Below are positions 16,663 to 26,062 of a DNA stretch of 49,487 nucleotides, one piece after another. Below the pieces are notes generated by a model. The model was not told where the DNA came from. It made no database searches and saw nothing but the letters and a program-made list of their open reading frames with translations. Every line of letters starts with the position of its first letter. Position 1 is the first letter of the stretch. The stretch lies in assembly GCA_016782885.1 (NCBI GenBank), contig JADHXQ010000023.1:1-49487 (forward strand). The letters are read 5' to 3'. The stretch comes from Phycisphaerae bacterium. Lineage in GTDB: Bacteria > Planctomycetota > Phycisphaerae > SM23-33. Both the position numbers and the translations under genes were made by a program.

Positions 16663-16819
16663 GGGCATATCTCCTGGCAGAAAATCGACATTTCTTACGG
16701 GAACCGCATACCGAGAGTATACGCACAACCCGCCTGCCCGATCAAGCACATATCGGCAGTGCCACACTTGGTTCACGCTTTCCGCGGCGATTCCCCACCG
16801 GCTAGCCAACAACCACCTG

Positions 16820-18112
16820 TTACTCGATCTCGTCGCCGATCCCGTTGGCGTTCTTGTCCGTCACGTCCGAAAGCGGGTTGTTGACGACGGCCTGCCAGGC
16901 GATCTTTCGGAAGATCGCGTCCAGCTCGTCGTTGTGGAACTTGAGCTTCGTCTCGATCAATTCGGGCGACTTCCGGTAGAGCGTCGCGTAGAAGACGTAC
17001 CCCTCGAGGCGGTCCATGCCGACGCCGAGATGCCCGCCGTCGCTCCAGATCGAAGGGCTTTTCCCGTCGGCCTTTCGGTTGAGCCCCTTGACGCCGGGCA
17101 GCTTGCCTTTGAAGTAGAGTTCCAGCGCCGCCATCATCGCCTCGCGGGTCGCCAGGACGTGGACTTTGTTGGGGTGTCGCTTGTCGATGTCGGCGATCAG
17201 TTTCGTGAACGTCTTTTTCATCTTCGCGGCGCGGGCGCGGAAGTTTTCGATTCGCGGTTCGCGGTCGGTCTCGCCGAATCCGTCGGCCCATTGCGGCCAG
17301 GCGTTGAAAACGTAGAATTCCATCTTCTCATTGAACTTCATGCAGAAGTCGATCCAGGCGAAGTAGTACTCCGGCCGATCGTTGGTGTAGCAGCCCCAGA
17401 TCATAACGTCCCACTTTCCGGTGGTGATCGCCGACATGCACGTGGGCTTCGGTTTGCCCTTGTAGGACAGGATTCCGTTTTCCCTTTCCCACATCATGCG
17501 GATCCCTCCGGTCTCTCCGCCGCTGTAGTGCGTTCTGAGACGCTGCTCGAGACCGGCCGCTTTGGCGATTTCCGGAAGCGTTCTGTACGCCGGCGCCATC
17601 CAACTGTGCCCGGTCCCCACGATTCGCAGACCGGTGGACCTGGGATAGCTCAGCGGCGCGCGGCCCATTGCTTGAATCTGCTTTGTCGACTTGAGATACG
17701 TGGCATCGCGGACGGCCGGCGAGTCGTCGTTTTTGTACCCGAGCCACGGCGTAGGCACCGGCCGGCTGGTGCGATGTCCGGCCCGCGGGCGCTTGAACCC
17801 CCCCGCTTTCGCCGCTTTCCCGTCCGGCGCAGCCGTTGGCTTGCGTTTGGCTCGTGCGGCGATCGCGTCGCTTAGTTCCTTCGGCGTGATCCGTCCGTTG
17901 GAGTCGGCGTCGATCCGATCGAAGAGCCTCCCAACGACCCCGGACGCTTCGCTGCCGGTGATCGCACCGTCAGCGTTCTTGTCCATACCCTCAAAGATGC
18001 GTTGGGCGAGCGCCCCGACGGCCGCGGCCTGCTCAGCCTCCGCCCCACCAGCCGGCGGACCACCCAAAGTCAACACAACGCCCAACGCCAGGATCAGCGA
18101 TACACATTTCAT
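16820..18112 (-). CDS. Secreted EF-hand protein with SGNH-hydrolase-like domain
   Basis: 430 residues with a Sec signal peptide (1-24). Two canonical EF-hand loops, DKNADGAITGSE (44-55) and DADSNGRITPKE (68-79), are followed by a basic linker. The main domain begins LRIVGTGHSWMAP, with Ser170 in a block-I-like setting, and near the end has DGGHLGVG, which fits the Asp-His of an SGNH fold. No closer family is recognised. The very C-terminus, DVTDKNANGIGDEIE, looks like another calcium-binding loop. ATG 18112 has GGAG seven bases upstream; the longer frame from 18133 is less likely. It shares the signal / two EF-hands / hydrolase plan with the esterase at 30026. Probably an extracellular esterase for decorated polysaccharide. 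Confidence 0.75.
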   Translation of the reverse strand: MKCVSLILALGVVLTLGGPPAGGAEAEQAAAVGALAQRIFEGMDKNADGAITGSEASGVVGRLFDRIDADSNGRITPKELSDAIAARAKRKPTAAPDGKAAKAGGFKRPRAGHRTSRPVPTPWLGYKNDDSPAVRDATYLKSTKQIQAMGRAPLSYPRSTGLRIVGTGHSWMAPAYRTLPEIAKAAGLEQRLRTHYSGGETGGIRMMWERENGILSYKGKPKPTCMSAITTGKWDVMIWGCYTNDRPEYYFAWIDFCMKFNEKMEFYVFNAWPQWADGFGETDREPRIENFRARAAKMKKTFTKLIADIDKRHPNKVHVLATREAMMAALELYFKGKLPGVKGLNRKADGKSPSIWSDGGHLGVGMDRLEGYVFYATLYRKSPELIETKLKFHNDELDAIFRKIAWQAVVNNPLSDVTDKNANGIGDEIE

Positions 18113-18511
18113 CCAAATTCTCCAAGCCGCCATTGCACTCGCGGGGATTATGCGGCGATTGTATCCGCCGCGGTGCCCAATGCAAGAGCGATCGGATGCG
18201 GACGGGAGCGGCGAATATCCAACAACGGTCGGCGGACGCCCCCTTGAGACGACGACTTATCACGACGAATTGCTATGCCGCAAGCAGACTGACCCGGATA
18301 TTTCACCATGTTTTCCGCGTCGGCGGATGCCTTTGTCAAAAAACGCCCTGGCGTCGTCCGATTTCGCCTTTTCTACTCGGAATATCGACCAATATACCTT
18401 CGCGGAAAACCTTCATCGTCCTTGCGAACGCACCGCCATGGCGCGGGGCCGGTCCGGGGCGCTACTGCCTTACCGTATGGCTCTGGCACCTGTCCGCCGG
18501 AGGCGGATCCC
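18113..18511. other. Intergenic region between sulfatase end and EF-hand gene
   Basis: About 400 bases. A perfect hairpin TCCGCC-GGA-GGCGGA (18493-18507) sits directly after the stop of the sulfatase (minus strand) and may end its transcript, although no U-run follows. The rest should contain the promoter of the EF-hand gene; no strong consensus was seen. Confidence 0.4.
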
Positions 18512-19996
18512 CTACTCTCCGCCGGCGCCCGGCGTATCTCCCGGGAATTCGGTTTTCAATATTCGCGACAGTTCATGCGCGATTTTCGCGTGCTCGACGC
18601 GATCGACGACGTTCTCGTTTTCCTGCGAATCAATCCGGTGATCGTACAGTTCCCTGGCCGCCAGGTCGCCGGTTTCCCAATCAAACCACTCGACGTAGCG
18701 GTATTCACTGGTCCTGATGGTGTAGCCCATGTAGTCCCGCCCGTCAGGCGCCCGCCATATTCCCGATCGAAGGAACTGGCTCCGCGCGGCGGTCTTCCCC
18801 GCCCGCCCCGGATCGCGCATTACAGGAACCGCGCTTTGTCCTTCCAACTCGCCGGGTGCATCCAGGCCCGCCAACTCGCACAGCGTCGGATAGACGTCGA
18901 CAAACTCGACGAACTGAGAACATACCGCCGGTGCGATCCCCGGCGCCCGGACGATAAGCGGTACGCGGGTGTCAGTCTCGAAGTTCGTCATCTTGCACCA
19001 ACTGGCGTGCTCGCCAAGCTTCCAACCGTTATCGCCCCACAACACCACTATCGTGCTGTCGGCGATACCAAGCTCGTCCAGCCGCGCAAGCAGCTTGCCC
19101 ACCTGCGTGTCAACGTAAGTGACGGACGCGAGATAACCGTGCTTCAGGAGTCTCGCGCCGGACTCGTCCAGCCGGCCTTCGAGCGGATGCTTCACGTCGC
19201 GCATGTCGGTATAACCTGTCAGTTCGCGAAGAGTATTCATCGCCATCGGCGGAACGTTGATCGGCGGGTAATCGTTTTCAGCCGGCGGGATCTTGTCGCG
19301 GTCGTACATGTCCCAATATCGCCTGGGCACGTTGAACGGAAGGTGCGGGCGATAGTAGCCCACGCCGAAAAAGAACGGTTCGTCACGGGCGCTCAGCTCG
19401 CCGAGTTTTTCGATCGCGACGTCGGTCTGGGCGCCGTCGTAGTAGGCGTCGTCGGGCACGTCGGGCGATTCGGTCGCGCTGGCTTTGAGATACCACTTGC
19501 CCAGCGGATCGATGTAACGTTCACGGCGCCCTTCGGCGGTGATTTCGGTTTTTCTCCGCTCGAGGTACTCGCAGTTATCGTCGTCGCGATAGACCGCGTC
19601 GGGATCGTACGGGTATCCGTCGATGCAGATTCGCGGTTCGGACCACGAAAGCGGATCGGGCAGGTCGTTGTGGTATATCTTCCCGATGGCCGCACAGTAA
19701 TACCCCGATCGCATGAAATGCTGCGGCAGCGTAACCACGCCGGGCGCCGTATCGCGAAAATGCGTATGCAGGTCCCACACGCCTATAGTGTCCGGCCTCA
19801 TCCCGGTCATCAAACTCGCCCGCGACGGATTACACACGCCCGATTGACAATAAGCCCGCGTAAAGCACACCCCTCCCGCCGCCAGGCGATCGATATTGGG
19901 ACTGATCACGTAACCGGTATCATAACAACCAAGCTCCGTCCGCAAATCGTCAACGGCGATGAACAGCACATTCGGACTTTTACTCGCAGATTCCAT
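18512..19996 (-). CDS. Sulfatase, iduronate-2-sulfatase-like
   Basis: 494 residues. FGly-type sulfatase: metal-binding LFIAVDDLR (11-19), active-site C-N-P-S-R with Cys55 to be converted to formylglycine, then ASLMTGMRPDT and GVWDLHTHFRD, which match the iduronate-2-sulfatase branch. Metal-site HGYLASVTYVD and WGDNGWKLGEH are present. It would hydrolyse sulfate esters on uronic or other sugars. Unlike its neighbour it has no recognisable signal peptide, so it may be cytoplasmic or start further upstream. Length is normal. The maturation enzyme is not in the window; the FGE-like domain on the kinase at 1280 is unlikely to supply it. Confidence 0.9.
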   Translation of the reverse strand: MESASKSPNVLFIAVDDLRTELGCYDTGYVISPNIDRLAAGGVCFTRAYCQSGVCNPSRASLMTGMRPDTIGVWDLHTHFRDTAPGVVTLPQHFMRSGYYCAAIGKIYHNDLPDPLSWSEPRICIDGYPYDPDAVYRDDDNCEYLERRKTEITAEGRRERYIDPLGKWYLKASATESPDVPDDAYYDGAQTDVAIEKLGELSARDEPFFFGVGYYRPHLPFNVPRRYWDMYDRDKIPPAENDYPPINVPPMAMNTLRELTGYTDMRDVKHPLEGRLDESGARLLKHGYLASVTYVDTQVGKLLARLDELGIADSTIVVLWGDNGWKLGEHASWCKMTNFETDTRVPLIVRAPGIAPAVCSQFVEFVDVYPTLCELAGLDAPGELEGQSAVPVMRDPGRAGKTAARSQFLRSGIWRAPDGRDYMGYTIRTSEYRYVEWFDWETGDLAARELYDHRIDSQENENVVDRVEHAKIAHELSRILKTEFPGDTPGAGGE

Positions 19997-20212
19997 AGCG
20001 AGTTATTCTCGAATGAACCAGCCGTCGATGCAAGACCCTGCCGCGACATTTTCCATTGAACGCTGACAGGTGAGTCAGATGAGGCGGTCCTTCACTTAGG
20101 GATCTGCGCGGGGGCGCCGTGCTCCAAATTACGGCTCTGAATTCCGGGTAAAATTCCGGGGACAATACTCAATACTACAGCGCAAAGTAACGCGGAAGAA
20201 GCCATCAGCCGT

Positions 20213-20225
20213 TCCGCCTGGCGGA
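20213..20225. repeat. Short palindrome TCCGCC-T-GGCGGA
   Basis: One of several TCCGCC/GGCGGA hairpins in spacers (also 9912-9926, 18493-18507 and inside attC 2 at 1069-1083). It lies downstream of the sulfatase gene at 20273 (minus strand). The same spacer has ATTCCGGG twice (20141-20148 and 20153-20160). Confidence 0.4.
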
Positions 20226-20272
20226 TCTCCGAGAGGACAAGCTGTGTGGAATTGCTGGGAACTGATAACCGA

Positions 20273-21694
20273 TCACTTCTTCCTGGTTCTGCCCAGCACA
20301 TCTCGCGGGCGCGGGCCTCCGGCTGGGTAGGGTTTGCGAAACACTTTCTTCGTATCGCCCTGGTCCTTCATCCACTTGGCCAGCATCGCCTTCAACTCCC
20401 GCCGATCCTTCCGGCGCCCCGGATCGTGCGCGAGATTCCTCTGCTCCAGCGGATCGGCCTCCAGGTCGTACAACTCCTCTGCCGGGCGGACGAAATATCG
20501 GTTCACAATCGCCGCGGCTTTCGGGTCCTTCTTCGCCGCCGCATCCCACGAATTCCAGTACGCCCCGGCGCCGTCTTTCCGCAGAATGTCCGAATGGTTC
20601 GAGTGTTGACAGTCCGGTCTCAGGTTCATGATATACTTGTACTTCTCCGTCCGTACGCTGCGAATCGGGTAGACGTTCATTACGCCATCGCCGCTGTGTG
20701 TCGTGAAGATCGCCTCGCGATGCCTGCTCGTCTTTCCGCTGAGGACGTCTAAGAACGATTTTCCGTCGATCCCCTCGGGCGCCTTCCCGCCCGCGGCCTC
20801 GATCAGCGTCGGCAGCAGGTCGATCCAACTGACCATCGCCCCGGTCCGCGCGCCCGCCTTGACCCTGCCCGGCCAGACGATCAGCATCGGAACGCGCACG
20901 CCCGCGTCGTACAGGTTCCACTTCCCGAAAGGCCACTGCCCGCCGTGATCGCTGGTGAACACGAATATGAAATTCTCGCCGAACTGTTTCCGTGCGATTT
21001 CCAGACAGCGCCCCATGTCGGCATCCATGTTCGTGATGTCCGTGTAATACCGCGCCTGGTGCAGTCGCGTCTCGGGCGTGTCCACGAAATACGGCGGTAG
21101 CGTCACCTTTTCCGGATCGTACGCTGGTTCCTTGATCCAGGGTACGTGAGGGCGGCGATCGCCCATCAGCAACACACAAGGTTTTTTCGGCGTGCCTCGG
21201 TCCCGCATATTTCTTTTATCAAAATACTCCGCCACGTCCTCGGATATACCCATCTTCTTCGGGCGGTAGTAGTCGAACTTGTAGACCGGTTTGTTCGCCC
21301 CGTGCGCCACCTTCCCAAAGCACGCGATCTCGTAACCCATATCCTTCAGCACGCCGGTCAGAAACTTCACGCCTTTCCTGGGATAGGTGTGATTGGCCTG
21401 GGCCCCGTTACGCGCGGGCATCAGAGCGGTAAGCAGCGCCGCCCGGCTGGGCGCACATGCAGGAGAAGCCACAAATGCATTCTCGAACGTCATCCCGCCT
21501 CCCGCCAGTTTCTCCATAGCGGGAGTCCTGACATCCTTCGACCCATAAACAGGCGTATCCAACCGTCCCATATCGTCAGAGAAGAAGCAGACAATGTTCA
21601 GCGCCCCCCGCTTGGCCGCCATCGCCCCGCGAGCGCATGTTATCCCGCCCAGCACCGCCACAGCGCCACACCGAAGAAAATCTCGTCGTTTCAT
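20273..21694 (-). CDS. Exported sulfatase, N-sulfoglucosamine sulfohydrolase-like
   Basis: 473 residues. A signal with twin arginines (MKRRDFLRCGAVAV) suggests Tat export. Metal-binding FFSDD (37-41); active-site C-A-P-S-R with Cys80 as the formylglycine residue, then AALLTALMPARNG; SDHGGQWPFGKWNLYDAG carries the second metal and catalytic part; RVPMLIVWPGRV is typical of the heparan-sulfamidase-like branch. Substrate in bacteria is more likely an algal or animal sulfated glycan. It lies upstream of, and on the same strand as, the sulfatase at 18512, with a 276-base gap. GGAG lies seven bases before ATG 21694. Confidence 0.9.
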   Translation of the reverse strand: MKRRDFLRCGAVAVLGGITCARGAMAAKRGALNIVCFFSDDMGRLDTPVYGSKDVRTPAMEKLAGGGMTFENAFVASPACAPSRAALLTALMPARNGAQANHTYPRKGVKFLTGVLKDMGYEIACFGKVAHGANKPVYKFDYYRPKKMGISEDVAEYFDKRNMRDRGTPKKPCVLLMGDRRPHVPWIKEPAYDPEKVTLPPYFVDTPETRLHQARYYTDITNMDADMGRCLEIARKQFGENFIFVFTSDHGGQWPFGKWNLYDAGVRVPMLIVWPGRVKAGARTGAMVSWIDLLPTLIEAAGGKAPEGIDGKSFLDVLSGKTSRHREAIFTTHSGDGVMNVYPIRSVRTEKYKYIMNLRPDCQHSNHSDILRKDGAGAYWNSWDAAAKKDPKAAAIVNRYFVRPAEELYDLEADPLEQRNLAHDPGRRKDRRELKAMLAKWMKDQGDTKKVFRKPYPAGGPRPRDVLGRTRKK

Positions 21695-21996
21695 ATCAAA
21701 GCTCCAAAATCCAGGGGCTGTCTCTGGTCTATCAGACTTTACACGAATACCCCCGAACTGTTGAGCTAAATCCGGATTCCCATCGCACCATAATTCTACT
21801 GGCGCTCTCCATCAGCGTGACTATCGGGATTCACTATTCTTCATTAGTTGTAAAACCTTTACGCAATTACCAGAACCCCCTTGATCGGTCACACGATAAA
21901 AGGTAAAACCACCGCACAATTCCGTATCTCGTAAATAGCGGGCTACGATTCAGACAACGAGAGGTTCAGGATGTGTAAAGTTCTTTGGGGATCAAT
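21695..21996. other. Divergent promoter region
   Basis: About 300 bases between the start of the sulfatase (minus) and the Na/Pi cotransporter (plus), so promoters for both should lie here. It is AT-richer than its surroundings. I see no clear Pho box and no other gene. Confidence 0.4.
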
Positions 21997-23709
21997 ATGA
22001 CAGAAATGATTTTCGGGATAGCCGGTGGGCTGGGGCTGTTTTTATACGGTATGATCCAGATGTCGGAGGGCCTTAAAAAAGTCGCCGGCACAAAACTCAA
22101 AAACATTCTCGAATCAATGACAAAAAACCGCATCGTTGGTTGTTCTGTCGGTGCGGGCATCACGGCTTTAATCCAGTCGAGTTCCGCTTCAACGGTTATG
22201 GTTGTCGGTTTTGTCAACGCGGGGCTGCTCACTCTCAAACAGGCAATATCGGTGATAATTGGCACCAATATTGGGACGACCGCAACGGCGTGGCTGGTTT
22301 CAATGTCTGGCTTTGAATTCAAGATTACGGCGTATGCACTGCCTGCAATAGCCCTCGGCGTAGGGTTGCAGATGTTTGGAAGAAGTCGAACGGTCAAAAA
22401 CATAGGGGAAATCATCATCGGTTTCGGCATCCTGTTTATCGGGATCAGTTTTATGAAGGGTGCGTTTGACGGACTGGAAAACAGTCCCGGGACACATGCG
22501 TTTTTTGTGAAGGTCGCGGGCAATCCGGGCCTGGCGATCCTGGCGGGGATGGTTTTGACAATGATGATTCAAAGCAGCTCGGCGGCCGTCGCCAGTATTC
22601 AATTGCTTGCTATGGCCGGAGCGTTCGGAACCGATTGGAATATAGCGCTTAGCGTGGCGATACCATTTACTCTGGGCAGCAATATAGGAACAACCATAAC
22701 AGCCCAGCTTGCGGCGTTGCGGACAAATCTGAATGCACGGCGAGCGGCCTGGGCGCATACGATGTTCAATGTCATCGGCGCACTTATCTGTGTGTGCTTC
22801 ATAGGGTGGATCGCCAGGCTGGTTCGTATAATCGCACCGTGGGAGCTGTCGGCGGTGACCATCGGGGCGTCTATTGCAGTTGCTCACACCACCATAAAGA
22901 TTTTCGAGGCGATGTTCTTCCTGCCGCTGACAGGAGTGCTGGAAAGAATAGTAGTAAAACTCGTGCCGGAGAAACCCGGTGACCTGGTGGTCCGCCCGAC
23001 GGTGTTGGAGAAACATCTGCTCGCGACGCCGGAGCTTGCCATGGACCAGGCCCGGCGTGAGATAGTGCGAATGGCGCAGGCATCGAAAAGAGCGGTTATT
23101 CAAGCCATCGAGGGTCTCCTTGGAGATAACAGGAGAAAGCTTGACAGGGCGCGGACAGCGGAAGATATAACGGATGCTCTTCAGTATGAAATCACTTCGT
23201 ATCTTGCAGCTTTATCAACGAAGGAGCTTTCCGAAGAAATGTCGGTACAATTACCGGTGCTGCTGCATACTATTAACGACCTCGAACGTGTCGGCGACCA
23301 TGCCGTCAATATTGCCGAGATTGCGGAGCGAAAAATAGAGCATAAGCTTTCCTTTAGCAACTCCGCACTGGACGAGGCTGCTCAATTGGAAAAAGAGGTG
23401 GAGCAGATGTGTGATTATATCATAACGGCTCTGGAAGATAATAATATTGAGGCGGCGAAATCGGCCCTGGTTAATGAAGATAACCTTAACAAAATACAGA
23501 TAGATTTCCGTCGCAGCCACGTTCGGCGCATGAGCGGAGGCGTGTGCTCGGCTTATACAGGCCTGATATTTATCGACCTGGTTGACAACGTCGAAAAAGT
23601 CGGCGACCACCTTGCCAATATCGCACAAGCTGTAATAGGCGGACTGCAGTGGGAGGGGGATGAAGGTAAGGCTCTCCCCGTACCTGCCGAACCCCTACAA
23701 GTAGTATGA
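21997..23709 (+). CDS. Na+/phosphate cotransporter with C-terminal PhoU-like domain
   Basis: 570 residues. Inner-membrane NptA/YjbB-type (PF02690) protein with two inverted QSSSA repeats that form the transport site: QSSSAST (60-66) and QSSSAAV (192-198), and about eight to nine helices up to residue 310. Residues 350-560 are two PhoU-like helical bundles (LERVGDHAVNIAEIAE and VEKVGDHLANIAQ) that bind metal and may regulate transport. The longer frame starts at TTG 21985, but ATG 21997 has GGGGA five bases upstream and is preferred. Its sequence looks AT-richer than the neighbouring genes, which may reflect a different origin; I did not calculate it. An inverted repeat GGGACAA (23754-23760) / TTGTCCC (23769-23775) follows. 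Confidence 0.93.
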   Translation: MTEMIFGIAGGLGLFLYGMIQMSEGLKKVAGTKLKNILESMTKNRIVGCSVGAGITALIQSSSASTVMVVGFVNAGLLTLKQAISVIIGTNIGTTATAWLVSMSGFEFKITAYALPAIALGVGLQMFGRSRTVKNIGEIIIGFGILFIGISFMKGAFDGLENSPGTHAFFVKVAGNPGLAILAGMVLTMMIQSSSAAVASIQLLAMAGAFGTDWNIALSVAIPFTLGSNIGTTITAQLAALRTNLNARRAAWAHTMFNVIGALICVCFIGWIARLVRIIAPWELSAVTIGASIAVAHTTIKIFEAMFFLPLTGVLERIVVKLVPEKPGDLVVRPTVLEKHLLATPELAMDQARREIVRMAQASKRAVIQAIEGLLGDNRRKLDRARTAEDITDALQYEITSYLAALSTKELSEEMSVQLPVLLHTINDLERVGDHAVNIAEIAERKIEHKLSFSNSALDEAAQLEKEVEQMCDYIITALEDNNIEAAKSALVNEDNLNKIQIDFRRSHVRRMSGGVCSAYTGLIFIDLVDNVEKVGDHLANIAQAVIGGLQWEGDEGKALPVPAEPLQVV

Positions 23710-23768
23710 CGCACAGGCGCAATATAAGTTCCCTGGCTCGCCGGCTGGAAGCCGGGACAAGAATCCCG

Positions 23769-23798
23769 TTGTCCCCGGGGAGTCAGGCGGCGTATACT
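23769..23798 (+). promoter_or_regulatory. Promoter candidate, possibly leaderless
   Basis: TTGTCC (23769-23774), an 18-base spacer, then TATACT (23793-23798). The ATG of the next gene is at 23807, eight bases after the -10 box, where transcription would normally begin, and no Shine-Dalgarno is visible. A leaderless mRNA is therefore possible. The -35 overlaps the right arm of a GGGACAA/TTGTCCC inverted repeat. Confidence 0.4.
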
Positions 23799-23806
23799 CT
23801 TGGTCA

Positions 23807-24679
23807 ATGGATAGAAGCGAAGAAATACGCTCGTGGGCAGCGGACATCGAGTTCGAGCGCGTAGGCCCGGTGAAGCGCGCGCTGAAACGGGCAGTGGTGA
23901 ATCCGCTGGTCAACTACATACCCGCCGGTGCGATGAAGTCGGTATTGCGATTCAGCAAGAGCGAGTTGGCGCAAGCCAACTGGACCGATCCGGGCGGATG
24001 GAAGTCGATGGTGATCAGCTACCACGGTAAGCCCACGCAGATTGCCGACAAGTTCATGGTCAACGGTAGCGCGATGAGCATGGCGCTCCGCAATCGCCGC
24101 CTCCTGGCGGCAAGGCTGCTGTTTAAACTCATCGAACAGGCCGACGCCGCCGGCGGCGACCGCGGCGTCCACGCGCTGTGCCTCGGGGCCGGACCGGGCA
24201 GGATCATCATCGACGCCCTGCTCGAAGCGCCGGAAAGTTCGCATGCGACGCTGGTGGACATCAGCTCCGACGCCTTTGAATACGGACACCGGCTCGCCGA
24301 GAGCTGCGGTGTGGGCGACCGCGTCAAGTACGTCAAGGGCGACGTGCGAGACGTCAAGGACATGCTCGACCCCCCGCCGGTGGTCGTCAAGATGATCGGT
24401 ATCTGCGAATACCTCACCGACGAGCAGATCGTCGATATAGCCCGAGCCCTCACCGACGTGATGGCCACCGGGGGATCCGTCGTGTTCAACAGTATTTCCA
24501 CCGCCCACGGTACAGACCGGTTCTTCCGTCGCGTAATGGGTCTGCATATGATCCACCGGAGCCCCGAGCAGTTGTCTGCACTGTTCGCCCAGGCGGGCTT
24601 CGAGAATTTCGTCTCGATTCCAGAGCCCCTGGGCGTTTATCATGTGATCGTCGGTCGTCTCGAAGGTGATGAAACCTGA
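23807..24679 (+). CDS. Class I SAM-dependent methyltransferase
   Basis: 290 residues, soluble. SAM motif I CLGAGPGR, acidic motif ATLVDISSDAFEYG, GDVRDVKD and a motif IV-like KMIGICEYL. The N-terminal 100 residues (VKRALKRAVVNPLVNYIPAGA, continuing to YHGKPTQIADKFMVNGS) are probably a substrate cap. The group resembles uncharacterised single-domain methyltransferases (Methyltransf_20-like); substrate unknown. It is first in a tight three-gene operon with a LarA-like protein (22 bases to the preferred ATG) and a radical SAM protein. Together they suggest modification or metabolism of one small molecule. Confidence 0.85.
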   Translation: MDRSEEIRSWAADIEFERVGPVKRALKRAVVNPLVNYIPAGAMKSVLRFSKSELAQANWTDPGGWKSMVISYHGKPTQIADKFMVNGSAMSMALRNRRLLAARLLFKLIEQADAAGGDRGVHALCLGAGPGRIIIDALLEAPESSHATLVDISSDAFEYGHRLAESCGVGDRVKYVKGDVRDVKDMLDPPPVVVKMIGICEYLTDEQIVDIARALTDVMATGGSVVFNSISTAHGTDRFFRRVMGLHMIHRSPEQLSALFAQAGFENFVSIPEPLGVYHVIVGRLEGDET

Positions 24680-24701
24680 GAGTAAAAGGAATCTACCGCC
24701 A

Positions 24702-26054
24702 ATGCCCACGATCTCAGTGCCATGGGTCGACAACGACCTTTCGATTGAATTGCCCGCTGACTGGACCCTCCAGCAGACAGCTCACAGCCAGTTGAGCCCC
24801 GGGCAGGAAGCCTGGCCCGACCGCCTGGCCTCGGCGCTGCACAAGCCCGACACCGCACTACCGCTGGAAAAACTGCTCGCCGCCCGCCCCCGCGGTCGCA
24901 TTGTCCTGGTAATCGAGGACATCACCCGCCACTCGCCGGTGCCCCGGATTCTGGAAACGGTGATGCGCGAGATCCGCCACGCGGGGGTCTCCGACGAGCA
25001 GGTCCAGGTCGTCTTCGCCAACGGGATGCACCCGCCAATGACCGACGACGAAGCCGCCGAAAAACTCGGTCCGGAAGTCGAAAACCTGAAGTGGCGAAAC
25101 AATCCATGGCACGATCGCAACCAGTACGTCTCGGTGGGATCGGCGGGCAAGATCGACTACCTCGTCGACAGGCAGGTCGCCGGCGCCGATCTGCGAATCG
25201 TTATATCCGCAGTCTGCCCGCACCTGCAGGCCGGTTTCGGCGGCGGGTTCAAGATGATATTCCCCGGTTGCAGCCACCTCGATACGATCCGCGAGCTGCA
25301 TCGCCTCGGACTCACCAGGCGGGCGAAACAGATGGTGGGCACTGACGCCGAAAAGAACGCGATGCGGGCGGCGATAGACACCGGCGGGAAGCTGCTCGAC
25401 AAATACGGCGGCGTGACGTTTGCCGTGCATTACATGCTCGACGATGCCGACCGACCGGTTCACATCGGAGCGGGCGACCCGATTTCCACGCAGCGAATGC
25501 TGGCCAAGCAGTGCTCGATAGCATGCGGGATACTCACCCCCACCCCGCTGGCAGACGTCCTGATAACCAACGCGTTCCCGCGCGATTTCGATCTGTGGCA
25601 GTCGTTCAAGGCGGTGGCCAACACCCGCTGGGCCGCTCGACCCGGAGGCGTGATAGTATGCCTGTCCCGCTGCGAGGCCGGGCTCAACGGTATGGACCCG
25701 CCCAAGTGGCCTCTCAGTGCGGCATGGACCAGGCGCATAGTCAGGTGGCTCGGGCCAGAGGCGCTCTGTTCGCTGATGCTGCGAATGATTCCACGGCTGG
25801 CGGGGGACGCCGGGTTCTTCGTGCGAATGGGCCTCCAGACGATTCACCGCAATCCGATTTTCCTGGTGGCGCCGACCCTGCACGAAACCGGGGCGAACTT
25901 CCCCGGGCTCGAAGTATTCGCCACCGCCGACGATGCTTTCGCCGCCGCTGGAAAACTCCTGGGCAGCGGTCCGCAAAAAGTAATCGTTTTCCCAGCCGGC
26001 GGAACCACCTTCCCCGTACCCACCGGAGGCCCGATCGGCAGGACACCCGCCTGA
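24702..26054 (+). CDS. LarA-like nickel-pincer-dependent racemase/epimerase (DUF2088)
   Basis: 450 residues. N-terminal DUF2088 domain: VIEDITRHSP (70-79), FANGMHPPMT (105-114); then ISAVCPHLQAGFGGGFKMIFPG (positions 168-189). Compared with lactate racemase LarA, the residue that carries the nickel-pincer nucleotide is present as Lys184 in GGFK, the nickel ligand as His200 at the end of DTIRELH, and the acid/base pair as His110 and His174. The spacing Lys184 to His200 equals that in LarA. The C-terminal domain is less conserved, so the substrate is probably not lactate but another alpha-hydroxy acid or sugar acid. ATG 24702 is preferred; GTG 24666 and ATG 24669 overlap the upstream stop. LarB, LarC and LarE are not in the window. 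Confidence 0.85.
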   Translation: MPTISVPWVDNDLSIELPADWTLQQTAHSQLSPGQEAWPDRLASALHKPDTALPLEKLLAARPRGRIVLVIEDITRHSPVPRILETVMREIRHAGVSDEQVQVVFANGMHPPMTDDEAAEKLGPEVENLKWRNNPWHDRNQYVSVGSAGKIDYLVDRQVAGADLRIVISAVCPHLQAGFGGGFKMIFPGCSHLDTIRELHRLGLTRRAKQMVGTDAEKNAMRAAIDTGGKLLDKYGGVTFAVHYMLDDADRPVHIGAGDPISTQRMLAKQCSIACGILTPTPLADVLITNAFPRDFDLWQSFKAVANTRWAARPGGVIVCLSRCEAGLNGMDPPKWPLSAAWTRRIVRWLGPEALCSLMLRMIPRLAGDAGFFVRMGLQTIHRNPIFLVAPTLHETGANFPGLEVFATADDAFAAAGKLLGSGPQKVIVFPAGGTTFPVPTGGPIGRTPA

Positions 26055-26062
26055 GGGGCCTA

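Noticed and set aside
18512-21694. The FGE-like domain of the kinase as maturase for the two sulfatases
   Set aside because: It is attached to a membrane kinase, appears to lack one catalytic Cys, and lies more than 10 kb away in another transcription unit.
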